A stretch of DNA of 64,000 bases from assembly GCA_017408825.1 (NCBI GenBank), contig JAFQTX010000025.1, positions 55,060-119,059 on the forward strand, given 5' to 3'. Below are positions 34,257 to 43,433 of this stretch, in pieces; the stretch's first letter is position 1; each line of letters starts with the position of its first letter. The DNA comes from Alistipes sp. GTDB taxonomy: Bacteria > Bacteroidota > Bacteroidia > Bacteroidales > Rikenellaceae. Under the pieces are notes generated by a model that was not told the DNA's origin, did no database searches, and worked only from the letters and a program-made list of their open reading frames with translations. The translations under genes were made by a program, and so were the position numbers.

Positions 34257-34406
34257 CTCTTTATCGAGGCCATATCTCACCCCTTCTGACAACAAATTCA
34301 GTCTTGGCATTGGAGTGAGTTTAGCGTCTGCTCCTTAATATCCTAAGACTCCCTATCCTCCCTAATTTCCCTAAATTCTCTGTCCACTCTCTGCCCTCTC
34401 TGTTTT

Positions 34407-36047
34407 CTACCCGAGTAGTATGCGGGCTTGCTTGCGGGCGGCCTCGGTGATCTCGCTACCCGACAACATCTTGGCAATCTCGTCGGTGCGTTCACGCTCA
34501 CTCAGTCGTTGAATGTTGGTGCGCCCCTCGCTCTTATACACAACAAAGTGTGCTCCACGCTTCGAGGCGACCTGTGGAAGGTGTGTAATGTCGATAACCT
34601 GCATACCTTGGGCCATATTCGAGATAATATCACCCATGGCGTCGGCAATACGTCCTGACACGCCGGTGTCGATCTCGTCAAACACCACTGTGGGTAGCTT
34701 GATCTTCTCAACAAGCAATGATTTGAGTGCTAACATCATACGTGAAAGCTCGCCACCCGATGCTATGCGCTCGATGGGCGCTGGGCGTGTTGTGCGGTTT
34801 GCCGAGAATAGGTATGCTACGTTGTCACATCCCGAGGGCGTGAAACCTTCGGTTGGTGTAATATCGACCATAAACTGTGCATCCTCGATACCGAGTTGCT
34901 GGAGCGTAGATACGATATGTTGCTCGAATCCGCCGCATACTCTCTTGCGTGATGACGTAAGCTCGGCAGCGACCTTTTGGCACTCCGACTCGGCACTCTC
35001 GATGCGCTCACGCATCTGGCGTAGCTCGGTGTCGCTATTATCTATTGTTGCGAGGCGTGCCTCAAACTCCTGAGCTTTGGCCAGAAGGTCGTCGTACGAC
35101 TCGGCACGATGTTTCATCTCGAGCGAGTAAATAGTGTTGAGCCTGTCGCTGAGTTTCTGCAGGCGTTCAGGGTCGGCATCTATGCGCTCAGCCTCGTCGG
35201 CAGCTGTTGATGATATATCCTTGAGTTCGGCAACAACGCTCTTTAGGCGCTCTGCAAGTGACACTCCCTCGGGGTAGCGCTCGCCAATAGACTCAAACTC
35301 ACGCTCGGAGCGTGTGAGGGTCACAAGTGCGCCAAGCTCCTCATCATCAAGCGTATTGCGAAGCATCGTTAGAGCCTCGCCGATACGGTCGGCACTCTCG
35401 AGTGTTGCCAACTTCTGCTCGGTCTCGGCCTGCTCGCCCTCCTTAAGGTTTGCGGCACGTAGCTCCTCGACAATGTGTCGTAGCCACTCCTCATCACGGC
35501 GTGCTACGCTTAGAGCCTCCTCCATCTTACGGTACTCAGCACGCAGGGTGTTGAGCTCGGTAAGTAGGGTGGTGTAGCGCTCCTTAAGCTCTCCATTGGC
35601 GGCCAAGGTGTCGAGTGTCGTGGTGCGGAAATCCTCCGATGATAGGATAAGGTTTTGGTGCTGCGAGTGAATATCAATGAGGTGTGAGCCAAGCTCCTTG
35701 AGTGTGCTTAGCTGCACAGGCATATCTCCCACAAACGAACGACTCTTTCCCGCTGGGGTTATTATGCGTCGAATGGTTATCTCGCTCTCGTAGTCGAGGT
35801 CATTATCTTCGAAAATCTGCTCCAGACCGTATCCCTCTATTGCGAAGGTCGCCTCGATAACGCAGTTTTTCGTAATATCCTTAGTCGCCTGACCCTCGTT
35901 CTTAGCGCCGAGCAGCATACCGAGTGCGCCAAGTAGAATAGACTTGCCTGCGCCTGTCTCACCAGTTATGATGTTCAGATGCTCGTTCCACTCCACGTGT
36001 AGCGACTCGATGAGTGCATAGTTTTCGATGGTAAGGCTCTTTAGCAT
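34407..36047 (-). CDS. recN: DNA repair protein RecN
   Basis: A 546-residue SMC-like ATPase that gathers broken DNA ends in recombinational repair. N-terminal Walker A GETGAGKSILLGAL, a central coiled coil (about 155-370), and C-terminal signature ASGGELSRMMLAL with Walker B PTVVFDEIDTGVSG; the final LPQVA block is standard. It is last in the bamD-rpoZ-coaBC-recN operon, 6 nt after coaBC. Confidence 0.96.
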   Translation of the reverse strand: MLKSLTIENYALIESLHVEWNEHLNIITGETGAGKSILLGALGMLLGAKNEGQATKDITKNCVIEATFAIEGYGLEQIFEDNDLDYESEITIRRIITPAGKSRSFVGDMPVQLSTLKELGSHLIDIHSQHQNLILSSEDFRTTTLDTLAANGELKERYTTLLTELNTLRAEYRKMEEALSVARRDEEWLRHIVEELRAANLKEGEQAETEQKLATLESADRIGEALTMLRNTLDDEELGALVTLTRSEREFESIGERYPEGVSLAERLKSVVAELKDISSTAADEAERIDADPERLQKLSDRLNTIYSLEMKHRAESYDDLLAKAQEFEARLATIDNSDTELRQMRERIESAESECQKVAAELTSSRKRVCGGFEQHIVSTLQQLGIEDAQFMVDITPTEGFTPSGCDNVAYLFSANRTTRPAPIERIASGGELSRMMLALKSLLVEKIKLPTVVFDEIDTGVSGRIADAMGDIISNMAQGMQVIDITHLPQVASKRGAHFVVYKSEGRTNIQRLSERERTDEIAKMLSGSEITEAARKQARILLG

Positions 36048-36053
36048 AGTGCG

Positions 36054-37250
36054 TTAGCGTGTTATCTTCTCGATGTTATCCACGATGATGCTTGCCACCT
36101 CGTGTTTCGACATTAGTGGGTACTCCTCACGTGCTGTGCGGCTGATTATGGTTATCTTGTTAGTGTCGCCACCAAAGCCTGCACCCTTGTCACGTAGTGA
36201 GTTGAGCACCACGAAGTCGAGGTTTTTGCGCTCGAGCTTACCCTCGGCATTGGCCTCCTCGTTGTCGGTCTCGAGGGCGAAGCCTACAAGTGTACGATCA
36301 CCCTTGTTTGCGCCCAGCTCCTTGGCAATATCCTTTGTGCGACGCAGCTCTATGCGCATATCATCGTCCGACTTCTTGAGCTTGTGGTCGGCCACGCACA
36401 CTGGTGTGTAGTCGGCCACTGCGGCACACATCACTGCGCCATCGGCCTCATCCCACTCTTTTACCGTAGCGTTGTACATATCTTCTGCCGAGAGTGTGTC
36501 GATACGCTCTACGCCATATGGTGTAGGCAGCGCTGTGCGACCTGTGATGAGCTTCACCTCAGCGCCACGACGTGCCAGCTCCTCGGCTATTGCATAGCCC
36601 ATCTTTCCCGTAGAGTGGTTTGTGATGTATCGCACAGGGTCGATAGGCTCTATTGTGGCTCCTGCTGTTACTATGTAGCGCTTGCCGCATAGCGTTGTCT
36701 TGCTCTCGGCAGCAAATATCGCCTTTACCTGCTCGACAATCTCCTCGGGCTCGGCCATACGCCCCTTGCCTACAAGACCACTTGCCAGCTCACCAGCTTC
36801 TGGCTCGATGATTGCCACGCCACGCTCCGAGAGTGTGCGTAGGTTCTGCTGTGTGGTTATGTGGGCATACATATCGAGGTCCATTGCAGGAGCTACTGCC
36901 ACCTTCGAGCGTGCCGAGAGGTATGTTGTCAGCAGTAGATTATCTGCAATGCCCGTTGTCATCTTGGCAATGGTGTTTGCCGTTGCGGGAGCTATGAGCA
37001 GCATATCGGCCCACTCGCCGAGCGATACGTGAGAGTTCCACTCGCCGTTCTCAGGGTTGAAGAACTCTACAAGTATAGGGTGCTTCGAGAGTGTTGCCAT
37101 CGTCAGTGGCGTGATAAACTGCTTTGCCAGAGGAGTCATTATTACACGCACCTCTGCACCCTCCTTGACTAAAAGACGGCACAGCATAGCTGCCTTGTAA
37201 GCTGCTATGCTGCCTGTTATGCCGAGTATAATATGTTTTCCGTTGAGCAT
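36054..37250 (-). CDS. coaBC: Phosphopantothenoylcysteine synthetase/decarboxylase
   Basis: A 398-residue bifunctional coenzyme A enzyme. The CoaC half (about 1-180) is a flavodoxin-like decarboxylase: GITGSIAAYKA, and APAMDLDMY near the catalytic region, which matches the usual P-A-M-N/D-x-x-M block. The CoaB half (about 185-398) ligates cysteine to phosphopantothenate: VTAGATIEPIDPVRYITN, STGKMGYAIAEEL and the CTP-region KLKKSD. It follows rpoZ by 37 nt. Confidence 0.95.
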   Translation of the reverse strand: MLNGKHIILGITGSIAAYKAAMLCRLLVKEGAEVRVIMTPLAKQFITPLTMATLSKHPILVEFFNPENGEWNSHVSLGEWADMLLIAPATANTIAKMTTGIADNLLLTTYLSARSKVAVAPAMDLDMYAHITTQQNLRTLSERGVAIIEPEAGELASGLVGKGRMAEPEEIVEQVKAIFAAESKTTLCGKRYIVTAGATIEPIDPVRYITNHSTGKMGYAIAEELARRGAEVKLITGRTALPTPYGVERIDTLSAEDMYNATVKEWDEADGAVMCAAVADYTPVCVADHKLKKSDDDMRIELRRTKDIAKELGANKGDRTLVGFALETDNEEANAEGKLERKNLDFVVLNSLRDKGAGFGGDTNKITIISRTAREEYPLMSKHEVASIIVDNIEKITR

Positions 37251-37287
37251 ACTACTCTGGTTTTGCTATCCTCGGGATAGCGTGTGA

Positions 37288-37608
37288 CTATTTCTCGTTG
37301 CCGTGGCGGAAGCCTACCTCACCATCGAGGAACTCCTCGGTAGCGATGATTGCTGGCTTAGGTAGACGCTCGTAGTAGCGTGAGATCTCAATCTGCTCAC
37401 GGTTTTCGAAAGTCTCCTCTACAGAGTTGTCGTTAGGTGTTGAGAAGTCAGCAAGCTTTCGGTTGATCTCAGCCTTGAGCTCAGTAGCAATCTGGTTTGC
37501 ACGACGAGCGATGATGTTGATGCTCTCGTAGATGTTGCCAGTAGGCTCATCAAGATCCACGAGCTTACGTGTGATTGTGTTGCTGGGAATGTTCTTCTTA
37601 ATCTCCAT
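37288..37608 (-). CDS. rpoZ: RNA polymerase omega subunit, Bacteroidota type
   Basis: A 106-residue Rpb6/omega-like protein. The core TGNIYESINIIARRANQIA resembles the helix of omega that clamps beta-prime; downstream EQIEISRYYERLPKPAI is typical of the Bacteroidota form, which differs strongly from E. coli omega. Position between bamD and coaBC is conserved in the phylum and supports the call. It helps assemble and stabilise RNA polymerase. Confidence 0.85.
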   Translation of the reverse strand: MEIKKNIPSNTITRKLVDLDEPTGNIYESINIIARRANQIATELKAEINRKLADFSTPNDNSVEETFENREQIEISRYYERLPKPAIIATEEFLDGEVGFRHGNEK

Positions 37609-37635
37609 AGCTTATATATATTATTTATTACTCTT

Positions 37636-38451
37636 CTACTTTGTTGTCTCACGGTTTTTGTCGAGGAAGTCACGACAGTTGTCGGCGATGTTTCCGAGCT
37701 CCTTGCAGCGCTTCGACTCGGGATATTCGGCGATGAACGAGTAGTAGCTGTCGAGTGCTGCGAGGTATCTGTCTGTCTGTTTCGACTCTACCGAGTTTGC
37801 TGCGAGGCGATACGCTGCCACTGCCGTGTAGTACATTATATCCTCCTTGCGTGGGGTGTCGGGATACTTCTTCAGTGCGTTTTTGAATGCCACTATTGCC
37901 GACTTGTAGCGGCCAATCTTGAAGTATGTGTAGGCATTCTGGTAGCTCTTCTCCATCAGTCTTTTTGTGAGCGTGTCGAGCATCTCCTCGAACTCATCTA
38001 CCTTGTCGGAGTTTGGGTATCTCGATATAAACTCTGTGATGGCTATTATGGCCTGTGTTGTCACCGTCTGGTCACGCTGAGGCTCTGGCGACATATAGAA
38101 GTGACATAGGGCAAACATACCCTCGGCATCCTCGATAAATCCGCTACGGCCAAACTTGCGTCGGAAGTCGTCGAGCATTGTTGCGGCCTCATCCCAGCTA
38201 CGCTCTTTGAACTTGCATCGAGCGTTGTAGAACGATAGCGAGTCTTCGCGTGGCGATCCCTGGTATATATGGCGACACGCAGTGAATAGGTCAGATGCCT
38301 GCTTCCACTTACCCTCGCCGTAGAACTTAAGAGCCTGCTCGTAGGCATATTGTGGGTCGTTGGTCTTTAGGGCCTGCTGCACGCCGTCGCATGCCGCCGC
38401 CAATGTTGCCACAGCCACAATAACCACAAAGTATGTTAAAAGACGCTTCAT
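37636..38451 (-). CDS. bamD: Outer membrane assembly lipoprotein BamD
   Basis: A 271-residue lipoprotein with lipobox LAAAC and TPR-type helical repeats (YEQALKFYGEGKWKQASDLF near 35-55, FKIGRYKSAIVAFKNALKKYP near 185). BamD binds the C-terminal beta-signal of outer-membrane proteins and is an essential partner of BamA. I start it at 38451 (MKRLLTYF); an upstream in-frame start would extend through the palindrome in the promoter. First gene of the bamD-rpoZ-coaBC-recN operon. Confidence 0.92.
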   Translation of the reverse strand: MKRLLTYFVVIVAVATLAAACDGVQQALKTNDPQYAYEQALKFYGEGKWKQASDLFTACRHIYQGSPREDSLSFYNARCKFKERSWDEAATMLDDFRRKFGRSGFIEDAEGMFALCHFYMSPEPQRDQTVTTQAIIAITEFISRYPNSDKVDEFEEMLDTLTKRLMEKSYQNAYTYFKIGRYKSAIVAFKNALKKYPDTPRKEDIMYYTAVAAYRLAANSVESKQTDRYLAALDSYYSFIAEYPESKRCKELGNIADNCRDFLDKNRETTK

Positions 38452-38466
38452 TTCGTTTATTGTTGT

Positions 38467-38496
38467 TGCGCTTATGCGCATAAGCGCACAAAGTTA
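38467..38496 (-). promoter_or_regulatory. bamD -7 element abutting a 22-nt perfect palindrome
   Basis: TAACTTTG (minus strand, 38489-38496) is a -7 element. The next 22 nt downstream (38467-38488) are a perfect palindrome with half-site TGCGCTTATGC, covering the expected transcription start. It could be an operator or a 5'-end RNA hairpin. Confidence 0.65.
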
Positions 38497-38553
38497 CATA
38501 TAATTTTTGAATAAACGAACAATGTTGTGGAATTATTATGGATAAATTGTTTT

Positions 38554-38869
38554 AAGGGTATAGCGAGCCTACGGCTCTAAAGGGTTGTTCGTGCCTGTCG
38601 GCACTAAAGGGTAGTTGAAAGGGTAGTTCGCAAGCTTTCAGCTTGCTAAAGGGTAGTTAAAAGGGTTGTTCGCACCTAACGGTGCTAAAGGGTTATTTTT
38701 TCTAACTCTCCCTTTAGCTCGCCAGCGGCGAGCGCACTACTCTTTAGCTTGCTTCAGCAAGCGCTCTACCCTTTAGCCCGCTTCAGCGGGCGCCCAACCC
38801 TTCAGCTCGCTCCGCTTGCGCTCAACTCTTCAGCAGCTCCGCTGCGCTCTACTCTTTACCCCTCTTTTC
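38554..38869. repeat. Hairpin array A
   Basis: Nine short hairpins joined by the linker AAAGGGTAG (or TTG). Plus-orientation half: GAGCC/GGCTC (38565-38577), GTGCC/GGCAC (38591-38604), CAAGC/GCTTG (38631-38645), GCACC/GGTGC (38672-38685). Then a T-run near 38695-38700. Inverted half: GCTCGCC/GGCGAGC (38717-38733), GCTTGC/GCAAGC (38747-38762), GCCCGC/GCGGGC (38776-38791), a degenerate unit near 38804-38823, and GCAGC/GCTGC (38833-38845). The linkers read CTACCCTTTAG in the inverted half and could pair with those on the left. It lies between bamD and the four-helix-bundle gene, overlapping the last codons of the latter. Confidence 0.9.
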
Positions 38870-39400
38870 AACCCTTGCGTGATACATTCGCTCCTTAAAA
38901 CCACCCTCCGACGTGAACTTTTTTGTTAGCGCCTCAATAAGGTTGTATAATAGGTAGTCACACTGCTTTATTAGCACTATTACCATATTTGCCACAGTGA
39001 TGTCGCTACGAGATTGTGCTATGCCGATGAAGTGTTGCGAGTCGGAGTGTTGTCTTCCCATGCGCTGCATCGCTTTGAACTCCTCGGATGATACGCTCCA
39101 TACCTCTCCTCCCTTTACCCTGATATAGTCGTTGTAATCTTCGAGAAGCTCTCTAAGACTTCCTCTTGCTACGTTTAGTAGCATTAGTCCCGAGGCGGTT
39201 GATGTAGCCATGTCTATGCACCCCTCGACGATATTTTGCTTTCCTGAGCGTGCTGCCTGAACCATCTGGTCGTGCGTGCGATCTTTAGGGTCGATATACC
39301 TGCTACAAAATAGATATGTTAGGTCATATACGACCATAGATTTCTTGTAGCAGAGTAGGTCTTTGTAGTTTGTGTTTCTGGGGATTAGACGCTGATCCAT
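38849..39400 (-). CDS. Four-helix-bundle protein (S23/IVP family)
   Basis: A 183-residue protein of the four-helix-bundle family related to proteins coded in 23S rRNA intervening sequences and to the Avd proteins of diversity-generating retroelements. Features: YKDLLCYKKSMVVYDLTYLF, QMVQAARSGKQNIVEGC (a hallmark helix), ARGSLRELLEDYNDY, and a late helix SRSDITVANMVIVLIKQC. No reverse transcriptase or template repeat is nearby, so this is not a retroelement locus. I start it at 39400; a longer frame upstream would be translated out of array B. A -7 element TACTTTTG lies at 39418-39425. The gene is enclosed by arrays A and B. Function unknown, nucleic-acid binding likely. Confidence 0.8.
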   Translation of the reverse strand: MDQRLIPRNTNYKDLLCYKKSMVVYDLTYLFCSRYIDPKDRTHDQMVQAARSGKQNIVEGCIDMATSTASGLMLLNVARGSLRELLEDYNDYIRVKGGEVWSVSSEEFKAMQRMGRQHSDSQHFIGIAQSRSDITVANMVIVLIKQCDYLLYNLIEALTKKFTSEGGFKERMYHARVEKRGKE

Positions 39401-39475
39401 AGAGATTGTTGTTTTTACAAAAGTAGTGAAATAATCTATATGTTGCAAGTGGGGAGGGTAAATTGAGAAAATAAG

Positions 39476-39775
39476 AGGGGTTGTTCGCAAGCTTTCGCTT
39501 GCTAAAGGGTGGTAGAAAGGGTAGTTCGTGCCTGTCGGCACTAAAGGGTAGTTGAAGAGTAGTTCGCACCTAATGGTGCTAAAGTGCTTTTTTTGATTCT
39601 CCCTTTAGCTCGCCGCTGGCGAGCGCACTACTCTTTAGCTTGCTTCAGCAAGCGCTCTACCCTTTAGCCCGCTTCAGCGGGCGCACAACCCTTCAGCAGC
39701 TCCGCTGCGCACAACCCTTTAGAGAGCAGCGCTCTCGCCCAACTCTTTAGCCCGCTTCAGCGGGCGCACAACCCT
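39476..39775. repeat. Hairpin array B
   Basis: Nine hairpins of the same design as array A. Left half: GCAAGC/GCTTGC (39487-39502), GTGCC/GGCAC (39528-39541), GCACC/GGTGC (39566-39579). T7 centre at 39588-39594. Inverted half: GCTCGCC/GGCGAGC (39608-39624), GCTTGC/GCAAGC (39638-39653), GCCCGC/GCGGGC (39667-39682), GCAGC/GCTGC (39696-39708), GAGAGC/GCTCTC (39722-39736), GCCCGC/GCGGGC again (39750-39765). The three innermost right units and the innermost left unit are the same, in the same order, as in arrays A and C. It lies between the four-helix-bundle gene and the terminator of the large lipoprotein gene. Confidence 0.9.
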
Positions 39776-39791
39776 TAACCAACAACACAAT

Positions 39792-39826
39792 AAAAAAAAG
39801 ACACCCGGCCGAAGCCGAGTGCCTTT
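39792..39826 (-). terminator. Strong terminator of the large lipoprotein gene
   Basis: On the minus strand AGGCACTCGGC pairs with GCCGGGTGTCT (one G-T pair) around a tetraloop, followed by eight T. It begins 20 nt after the stop. Confidence 0.9.
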
Positions 39827-39845
39827 GAAAAGTGAAGATAATATA

Positions 39846-42800
39846 TTACTGCAAATAAGTTACAGTTACGCCATCCATACGTACCTGACCGCCAGTCAAA
39901 GAGCTAATTACATACTCATTTGATGAGCCATCAAGTATAACGGTTACCTTCTTAGATGAAACGCTAACAGTACCTGTCAAGCCAGAGTTTTGCAATGCTG
40001 TTGCGTAGCTTGCGCTGTTGCAATCGAAGACAATGGTTGTGATGTTACCAGGAGCGGTAACAGTAACCTTAGAGTTCTTGTAGAAACGTGCAGGAGCTAC
40101 ATAGTCAGCTACATTGCTTGTAGAAGAACCCTTATCATTGGTTACCTTAATATTGTTAGCCTCGAACACCTGCTGTGATGTAGAGAATGCTGTGCGGTTT
40201 TCTTCTGAGAATACAAGCTCTGCCTCGACAGCAGTCTGATCACCTGATGAAGCAGCAGCCTGCGATACTGCGATTGTCTGGTTCAAAGAACCGCAAGTAA
40301 CAGTGATAGTGCCCTCGATAGCCTCATCAGCAGTGTTCTCAAGAGCTGTGATGGTCAAAACGCCATCAGCATAAGCTGCAGAGAACTGAGCGTTGTCAGA
40401 TGTTGTAACAACCTCAGCAGTAGCATTGTAGATAGCCAAGTCAATCTCCTTGTCGCCACCAGCAGCTGTGAACGATGTTGCAGTTGCTTCAAATGACCAG
40501 AAAGCAAGTGTACCAGGAGAAGTAAGACCCAAGAAGCGAGCCGAACCAGCCTGTGCTGAACCATTATAGTCTGCACGTACAGCGCTGATTACGATATCAT
40601 CGCCAAGCTGAGCACCTGAAGCAGCCCAGTACTTGTTAGTAGCACCATCCTCGCTGTAAAGACCATAAACATAGATAGTACCAGTCTCGTCAGTAAGGTC
40701 GAAGTTACCATAATTAGTGTTAGCAACACGGGTGATTGTACCCTTCAAGGTGTAGAATGTGGTGTTATCAACATCAGCTGCCAAGAACTCAGCAACAGTA
40801 GTGTAAGTAGGCTCAACAGCAGGAGCAGCCTCGGTAGTAGCAGTTGCTACACCAGCCTCTGAAGCAGCGAACTTCTCCTCGTCAGCAGGAATAGCTACAA
40901 CATTGAATGTGTACTCTGTCTCGTACTCACCGGTGAATACGTATGAAGTCTCCTCAGTAACTACAGGCATCTCAGTGCCAACAGTGATAGAGTATGCAGC
41001 AGCATTCTCTACGGCCTCCCAAGTAAGAGTTACGGTGTTCTCCTTAGCAACAGCAGTTACAACAGGAGTTGCAAGAGCTGTAGGCTCCTCTGGCTCAACA
41101 ACAGTAGGTGCATAAACGCTCCATACGCCACCACCCTTATCCCAAGTATTCTCAGTTACGGTGTAGAGGTTAGTGCCATCGGTAGGAACCTCAAGGTCAG
41201 CAGTCTGATTCCACTTGTTATCCCAATTGTTGGCAGCAGCACCAGGATTCATACGGCAGAAGATTACGCTCTCAAAGCCATTAGGAACAGTAACAGCGTA
41301 GATGTTAGTCTCGCCCTCAACAAGAGTCATATCAACCCAAGTCTCGCCATTGCCGAAGAAGTAAGCAGCGAAACGAGCATTGGCTTGATTCCAATTAGCG
41401 TTAGGCTGCAAGTAGAGAACAACCTCTGATGGAGTAACTGGCTCAACGTAGTTGTCGAAGAAGAGGTTACCCTCAACTACACCTGCGAGATCCTTAGTCT
41501 GTGTGCCATTACCATCGTTGAATACAACGTTAAGAGTCTTACCAGTAGCTGTTGCTGGAAGCTGGAATACGTAGTAAGTATCGCCATCCAAAACCTCAGT
41601 CTCAGTGAGCTCGCGACCTGGCCAATCAACTGACTCAAGACCAAGATCCTCACCCTCGTTAGCCCAGATATGAGCATAAACCTTTGCCCAATCAGCAACA
41701 TTGTCGAAGTAGAGCTTGTAGGCCTCTGTAACAACAGGAGCAGCATCAGTCTTAACAGTTACATTGAATGGCTGTGAAGCGAGATTGTCGTTAACAGCAA
41801 CAACAGTGAATGTGTACTCAGTCTCGTACTCGCCAGTGAAAGTGTATGAAGTCTCCTCTGTAACTACTGGCATCTCAGTACCACCAATGATAGTATATGA
41901 TGTAGCATCTGCAACAGCATTCCATGTAAGAGTAATTACGTTACCCTCAACGGCTGCCTCTACCTTAGGAGTATCGAGAACCTTACCGAATGAGATAGGA
42001 CCCTCGTAAACGTAGATAGCGTGGCGAACGTCCTTATTCTCAGAGAACTCAAGAACGAGGTCAAGAGTGATCTTGTAGTTATTCTCGATTGACTCAACCT
42101 TCATTGTGCCGCCGATAACCTCAACAGCAGTCAAAGCACGTGTAGTCTCGTTAGCCTGAAGCTCCTCAACAGTGAATGTAAGCTCAGCACCCTCCTCAGC
42201 ATCCTCTGCCAATACATAGTCACCAGCAGTAAGCTTCTGATTCTTAACAGCAGCACCGTTTACAGTCACCTTGAAGTCATTCTCGCCATTAACAACGAAT
42301 GTGTAGTCGCCATCAGCGTTCAACTCACCAGCATTCCATACATTGATCGTAGTAGCGTTGTCATCGCCCCAGCCATATACGAACTCATCCTCAAAGTTAT
42401 CGTCGATCTTGATATCGATGTTAGCCTGAGTAGTAAGCAAGTCACCAATGATAGTGGTGAGGTGGTTACGCTGGATAGGAATCTGAGTGTTGAAATCGTG
42501 TGAGTGGATCTTACGTGTCTTAGAATCATCCTCGTAAACATCCATTGTGAAGTTTACAGTAGTCTGCTCGCCCTCAACTGCCAAGAGGTAGTCAGCGAAG
42601 AGAGTCTGGTTTGTAGTCGCCTTGTCGTAACCATCAGTGTAAGGGGCATCCTTCTGTACGTTGAATTTGAAAGTGCGCTCATCTTCTGTAAGCTCCTCAG
42701 CGTTAAGCTTGCCATTAACGGCGTTGAACGACTTGTAGACCTTCTCAGTGTGGTACTTAACCTCTACATAACCAGGCTTAGCGTAGCCAGCGATGTAGTC

Positions 42801-43433
42801 AAGGTCAGTAGCGATAACACGCAACTTAGCGAATGGACGAGTCAATGTAAGAGGCTCATTAAGACCAGTTGTACTAACCTTAACATTCTTGGTGATGAAG
42901 TAAGCATCACGAGCCTCGTTCATAGCGTCAAAGCCATTAGCATCGCAATTGATAGTGATGTTGCGAAGATCTGTAGTGTCGTAGTACCAGTCGGCGATTG
43001 CGAGCTTGTCAGCAGCCTCAACCTTTGTGTGGTTACCGTCGGCTACGAAGTCTGCAAATATTACGAACTTGTAGGTACGCTCAGGCACAAGACGCAATGC
43101 GAAAGTGGTTGGAGCATACTTGTCCAAGCAGTTCACCAAACGCTCACGGTAGATAGGCTCGCCTGTACCGTCCTCGTTCTCAGCGTACACCTCGAGGATG
43201 TAACGAACGTCATACTTTGCCCAATCGGCATCGTTGAAGAAGTCGATTGCACCAAGAGCACTGCTGCGGCCCACCTGCTGATCGCCATCAAGACCACGGG
43301 TGATACCCATCTCGGGAGCATCAACAGTGAGAACAACGTCTACAAGATCGCTGTTGCTCACACTCTCCACAGCATCATTCTGGCAGGCTACAAAACATAG
43401 CGCCAAAGCCAAAATAGATAAAAGCTTTTTCAT
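39846..43433 (-). CDS. Large multidomain surface lipoprotein with starch-binding-like modules
   Basis: A 1195-residue lipoprotein (lipobox CFVAC, Cys17). Order: a DUF6562-like N-terminal domain (about 25-345, with YAPTTFALRLVPERTYKFV), a linker beta region, an Fn3 domain (488-562), a CBM26-like starch-binding module (570-660: YFDNVADWAKVYAHIW, then WPGRE and VVFNDGNGTQT), a second carbohydrate-module-like domain (670-775), a second Fn3 (788-868), an OB-like domain (875-968), a BACON domain (982-1060) and a beta-rich C-terminal domain. The two Fn3 copies share an almost identical stretch (GTEMPVVTEETSY ... FTGEYETEY), showing recent duplication. Probably binds alpha-glucans at the surface; no SusC/D partners adjoin. 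Enclosed by arrays B and C. Confidence 0.75.
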   Translation of the reverse strand: MKKLLSILALALCFVACQNDAVESVSNSDLVDVVLTVDAPEMGITRGLDGDQQVGRSSALGAIDFFNDADWAKYDVRYILEVYAENEDGTGEPIYRERLVNCLDKYAPTTFALRLVPERTYKFVIFADFVADGNHTKVEAADKLAIADWYYDTTDLRNITINCDANGFDAMNEARDAYFITKNVKVSTTGLNEPLTLTRPFAKLRVIATDLDYIAGYAKPGYVEVKYHTEKVYKSFNAVNGKLNAEELTEDERTFKFNVQKDAPYTDGYDKATTNQTLFADYLLAVEGEQTTVNFTMDVYEDDSKTRKIHSHDFNTQIPIQRNHLTTIIGDLLTTQANIDIKIDDNFEDEFVYGWGDDNATTINVWNAGELNADGDYTFVVNGENDFKVTVNGAAVKNQKLTAGDYVLAEDAEEGAELTFTVEELQANETTRALTAVEVIGGTMKVESIENNYKITLDLVLEFSENKDVRHAIYVYEGPISFGKVLDTPKVEAAVEGNVITLTWNAVADATSYTIIGGTEMPVVTEETSYTFTGEYETEYTFTVVAVNDNLASQPFNVTVKTDAAPVVTEAYKLYFDNVADWAKVYAHIWANEGEDLGLESVDWPGRELTETEVLDGDTYYVFQLPATATGKTLNVVFNDGNGTQTKDLAGVVEGNLFFDNYVEPVTPSEVVLYLQPNANWNQANARFAAYFFGNGETWVDMTLVEGETNIYAVTVPNGFESVIFCRMNPGAAANNWDNKWNQTADLEVPTDGTNLYTVTENTWDKGGGVWSVYAPTVVEPEEPTALATPVVTAVAKENTVTLTWEAVENAAAYSITVGTEMPVVTEETSYVFTGEYETEYTFNVVAIPADEEKFAASEAGVATATTEAAPAVEPTYTTVAEFLAADVDNTTFYTLKGTITRVANTNYGNFDLTDETGTIYVYGLYSEDGATNKYWAASGAQLGDDIVISAVRADYNGSAQAGSARFLGLTSPGTLAFWSFEATATSFTAAGGDKEIDLAIYNATAEVVTTSDNAQFSAAYADGVLTITALENTADEAIEGTITVTCGSLNQTIAVSQAAASSGDQTAVEAELVFSEENRTAFSTSQQVFEANNIKVTNDKGSSTSNVADYVAPARFYKNSKVTVTAPGNITTIVFDCNSASYATALQNSGLTGTVSVSSKKVTVILDGSSNEYVISSLTGGQVRMDGVTVTYLQ

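Noticed and set aside
34320-34406. Polypyrimidine stretch before recN as a regulatory element
   Set aside because: It is C/T-rich without repeats or dyads and lies downstream of two convergent gene ends; low complexity alone is not enough.
38849-39400. Diversity-generating retroelement because of the Avd-like protein
   Set aside because: No reverse transcriptase, no template/variable repeat pair with A-specific changes, and no C-type lectin target in the window.
42504-43400. A 298-codon plus-strand frame opposite the large lipoprotein gene
   Set aside because: Antisense shadow of a biased coding sequence; no family resemblance, no start signals, and the minus-strand gene has clear domains.
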